From NCBI GenBank assembly GCA_946538445.1, contig CAMNGO010000118.1, positions 1 through 6,388 of the forward strand: a stretch of 6,388 nucleotides of DNA, written 5' to 3'. This DNA is from an uncultured Lachnospiraceae bacterium. GTDB lineage: Bacteria > Bacillota > Clostridia > Lachnospirales > Lachnospiraceae. The position numbers and the translations under genes were made by a program. Under the pieces are notes generated by a model that worked only from the letters and a program-made list of their open reading frames with translations, was not told where the DNA came from and did not search any database. Every line of letters begins with the position of its first letter. Positions within the stretch are counted from its first letter, which is position 1. Shown one piece after another: positions 6,167-6,388 of this stretch.

Positions 6167-6196
6167 AAAAAACTCCCTGCCGGACCAGGCAGGGAG
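6167..6196 (-). terminator. Rho-independent terminator of asnA
   Basis: On the minus strand CTCCCTGCC (6196-6188) pairs with GGCAGGGAG (6181-6173), a perfect 9-bp GC-rich stem with a six-base loop, followed by six T (6172-6167) and further T-rich sequence. It ends 46 nt past the asnA stop and separates asnA from gdhA. Confidence 0.95.
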
Positions 6197-6242
6197 CAGG
6201 TAAGTATGAGAGGAAGGGTGCGATCCCCCCTCCCGATTGGAA

Positions 6243-6388
6243 TCAGAGGAGTCTTACGCCTTTCTTCTCGCACTCGAGAACTACGTCGTCGGGCCAGATG
6301 GAGCTGTGGACCTCGCCGATGTGGGCCTTTCTGAGGAAGAACATGCAGATTCGGGACTGGCCGATTCCGCCGCCGATGGTGAAGGGAA
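6243..6388 (-). CDS. asnA: Aspartate--ammonia ligase (asparagine synthetase A), C-terminal end (5' partial)
   Basis: The last 47 residues of AsnA, which makes asparagine from aspartate, ammonia and ATP in the cytoplasm. The fold is related to class II aminoacyl-tRNA synthetases. The visible GGGIGQSR (residues 5-12 of the fragment) is the class II motif 3-like ATP-binding segment with its Arg, followed by KAHIGEV-x-SSIWP (20-32), both highly characteristic of AsnA. The protein ends in KKGVRLL, then TGA at 6245-6243. About 80% of the visible codons end in G or C, much more than in the RlmH-like gene, as expected for a highly expressed gene. It is upstream of gdhA on the same strand but closed by its own terminator. 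The rest lies beyond the right edge. Confidence 0.95.
   Translation of the reverse strand, partial: PFTIGGGIGQSRICMFFLRKAHIGEVHSSIWPDDVVLECEKKGVRLL

Larger units (their letters stand above)
5827..6242. other. 416-bp AT-rich intergenic region upstream of gdhA
   Basis: No gene is supported here. Going from gdhA outward it holds the gdhA ribosome site, a perfect 16-bp palindrome (5901-5916), a leader hairpin (5932-5970), a TATAAT -10 box on the minus strand (6000-5995), two further related palindromic sites (6064-6086, 6099-6108) and the asnA terminator (6167-6196). An 84-codon plus-strand open frame crosses the region from 5820, but it begins inside antisense gdhA sequence and has no ribosome site or recognisable protein pattern. 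Confidence 0.8.

Noticed and set aside
1..6388. CRISPR array, insertion sequence, prophage, tRNA or rRNA genes
   Set aside because: No regularly spaced repeats, transposase, terminal inverted repeats, phage proteins, or tRNA or rRNA signatures were seen on either strand.

Overview
The window looks like an ordinary chromosomal stretch from an anaerobic Gram-positive Firmicute, most likely a clostridial (Lachnospiraceae-type) bacterium. Supporting signs are a GlpP-family antiterminator, strong AGGAGG ribosome sites, a hexameric glutamate dehydrogenase with clostridial-type numbering of its key residues, an ammonia-dependent asparagine synthetase, and hairpin-plus-T-run terminators. The species assignment is inference from protein flavour only.

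Layout, left to right. (1) 2-484 (+) is the C-terminal part of a D-2-hydroxyacid dehydrogenase. It runs off the left edge and carries an in-frame TGA at 17-19. A terminator closes it at 501-536. (2) A promoter near 575 drives a probable two-gene operon: a GlpP-type antiterminator (639-1190) followed 6 nt later by a MATE multidrug/metabolite exporter (1197-2615). (3) A CLC-type anion transporter on the minus strand (3898-2612) converges on the MATE gene; the two stop codons share the tetranucleotide TTAA. (4) An 81-bp divergent intergenic region separates the CLC gene from a short, diverged RlmH-like rRNA methyltransferase homologue (3980-4396, +). (5) A bidirectional terminator (4399-4462) separates that gene from NADP-type glutamate dehydrogenase gdhA (5826-4492, -). 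(6) A 416-bp AT-rich region upstream of gdhA holds a candidate promoter, three related TTGTATACAA-like palindromic sites, a leader hairpin and the terminator of the next gene. (7) The C-terminal 47 codons of asnA (minus strand) run off the right edge.

Functionally, gdhA and asnA both consume ammonia (glutamate and asparagine synthesis) and sit in tandem, but a terminator separates them. The other genes are not obviously linked in function. GlpP normally controls glycerol catabolism, yet no glp structural gene is visible here.

I found no convincing new multi-gene system. The points most worth a second look are the RlmH homologue with a degraded SAM-binding knot, the CLC protein with fluoride-type filter motifs, the palindrome set around the gdhA promoter, the in-frame TGA at the left edge, and the GlpP-MATE coupling.
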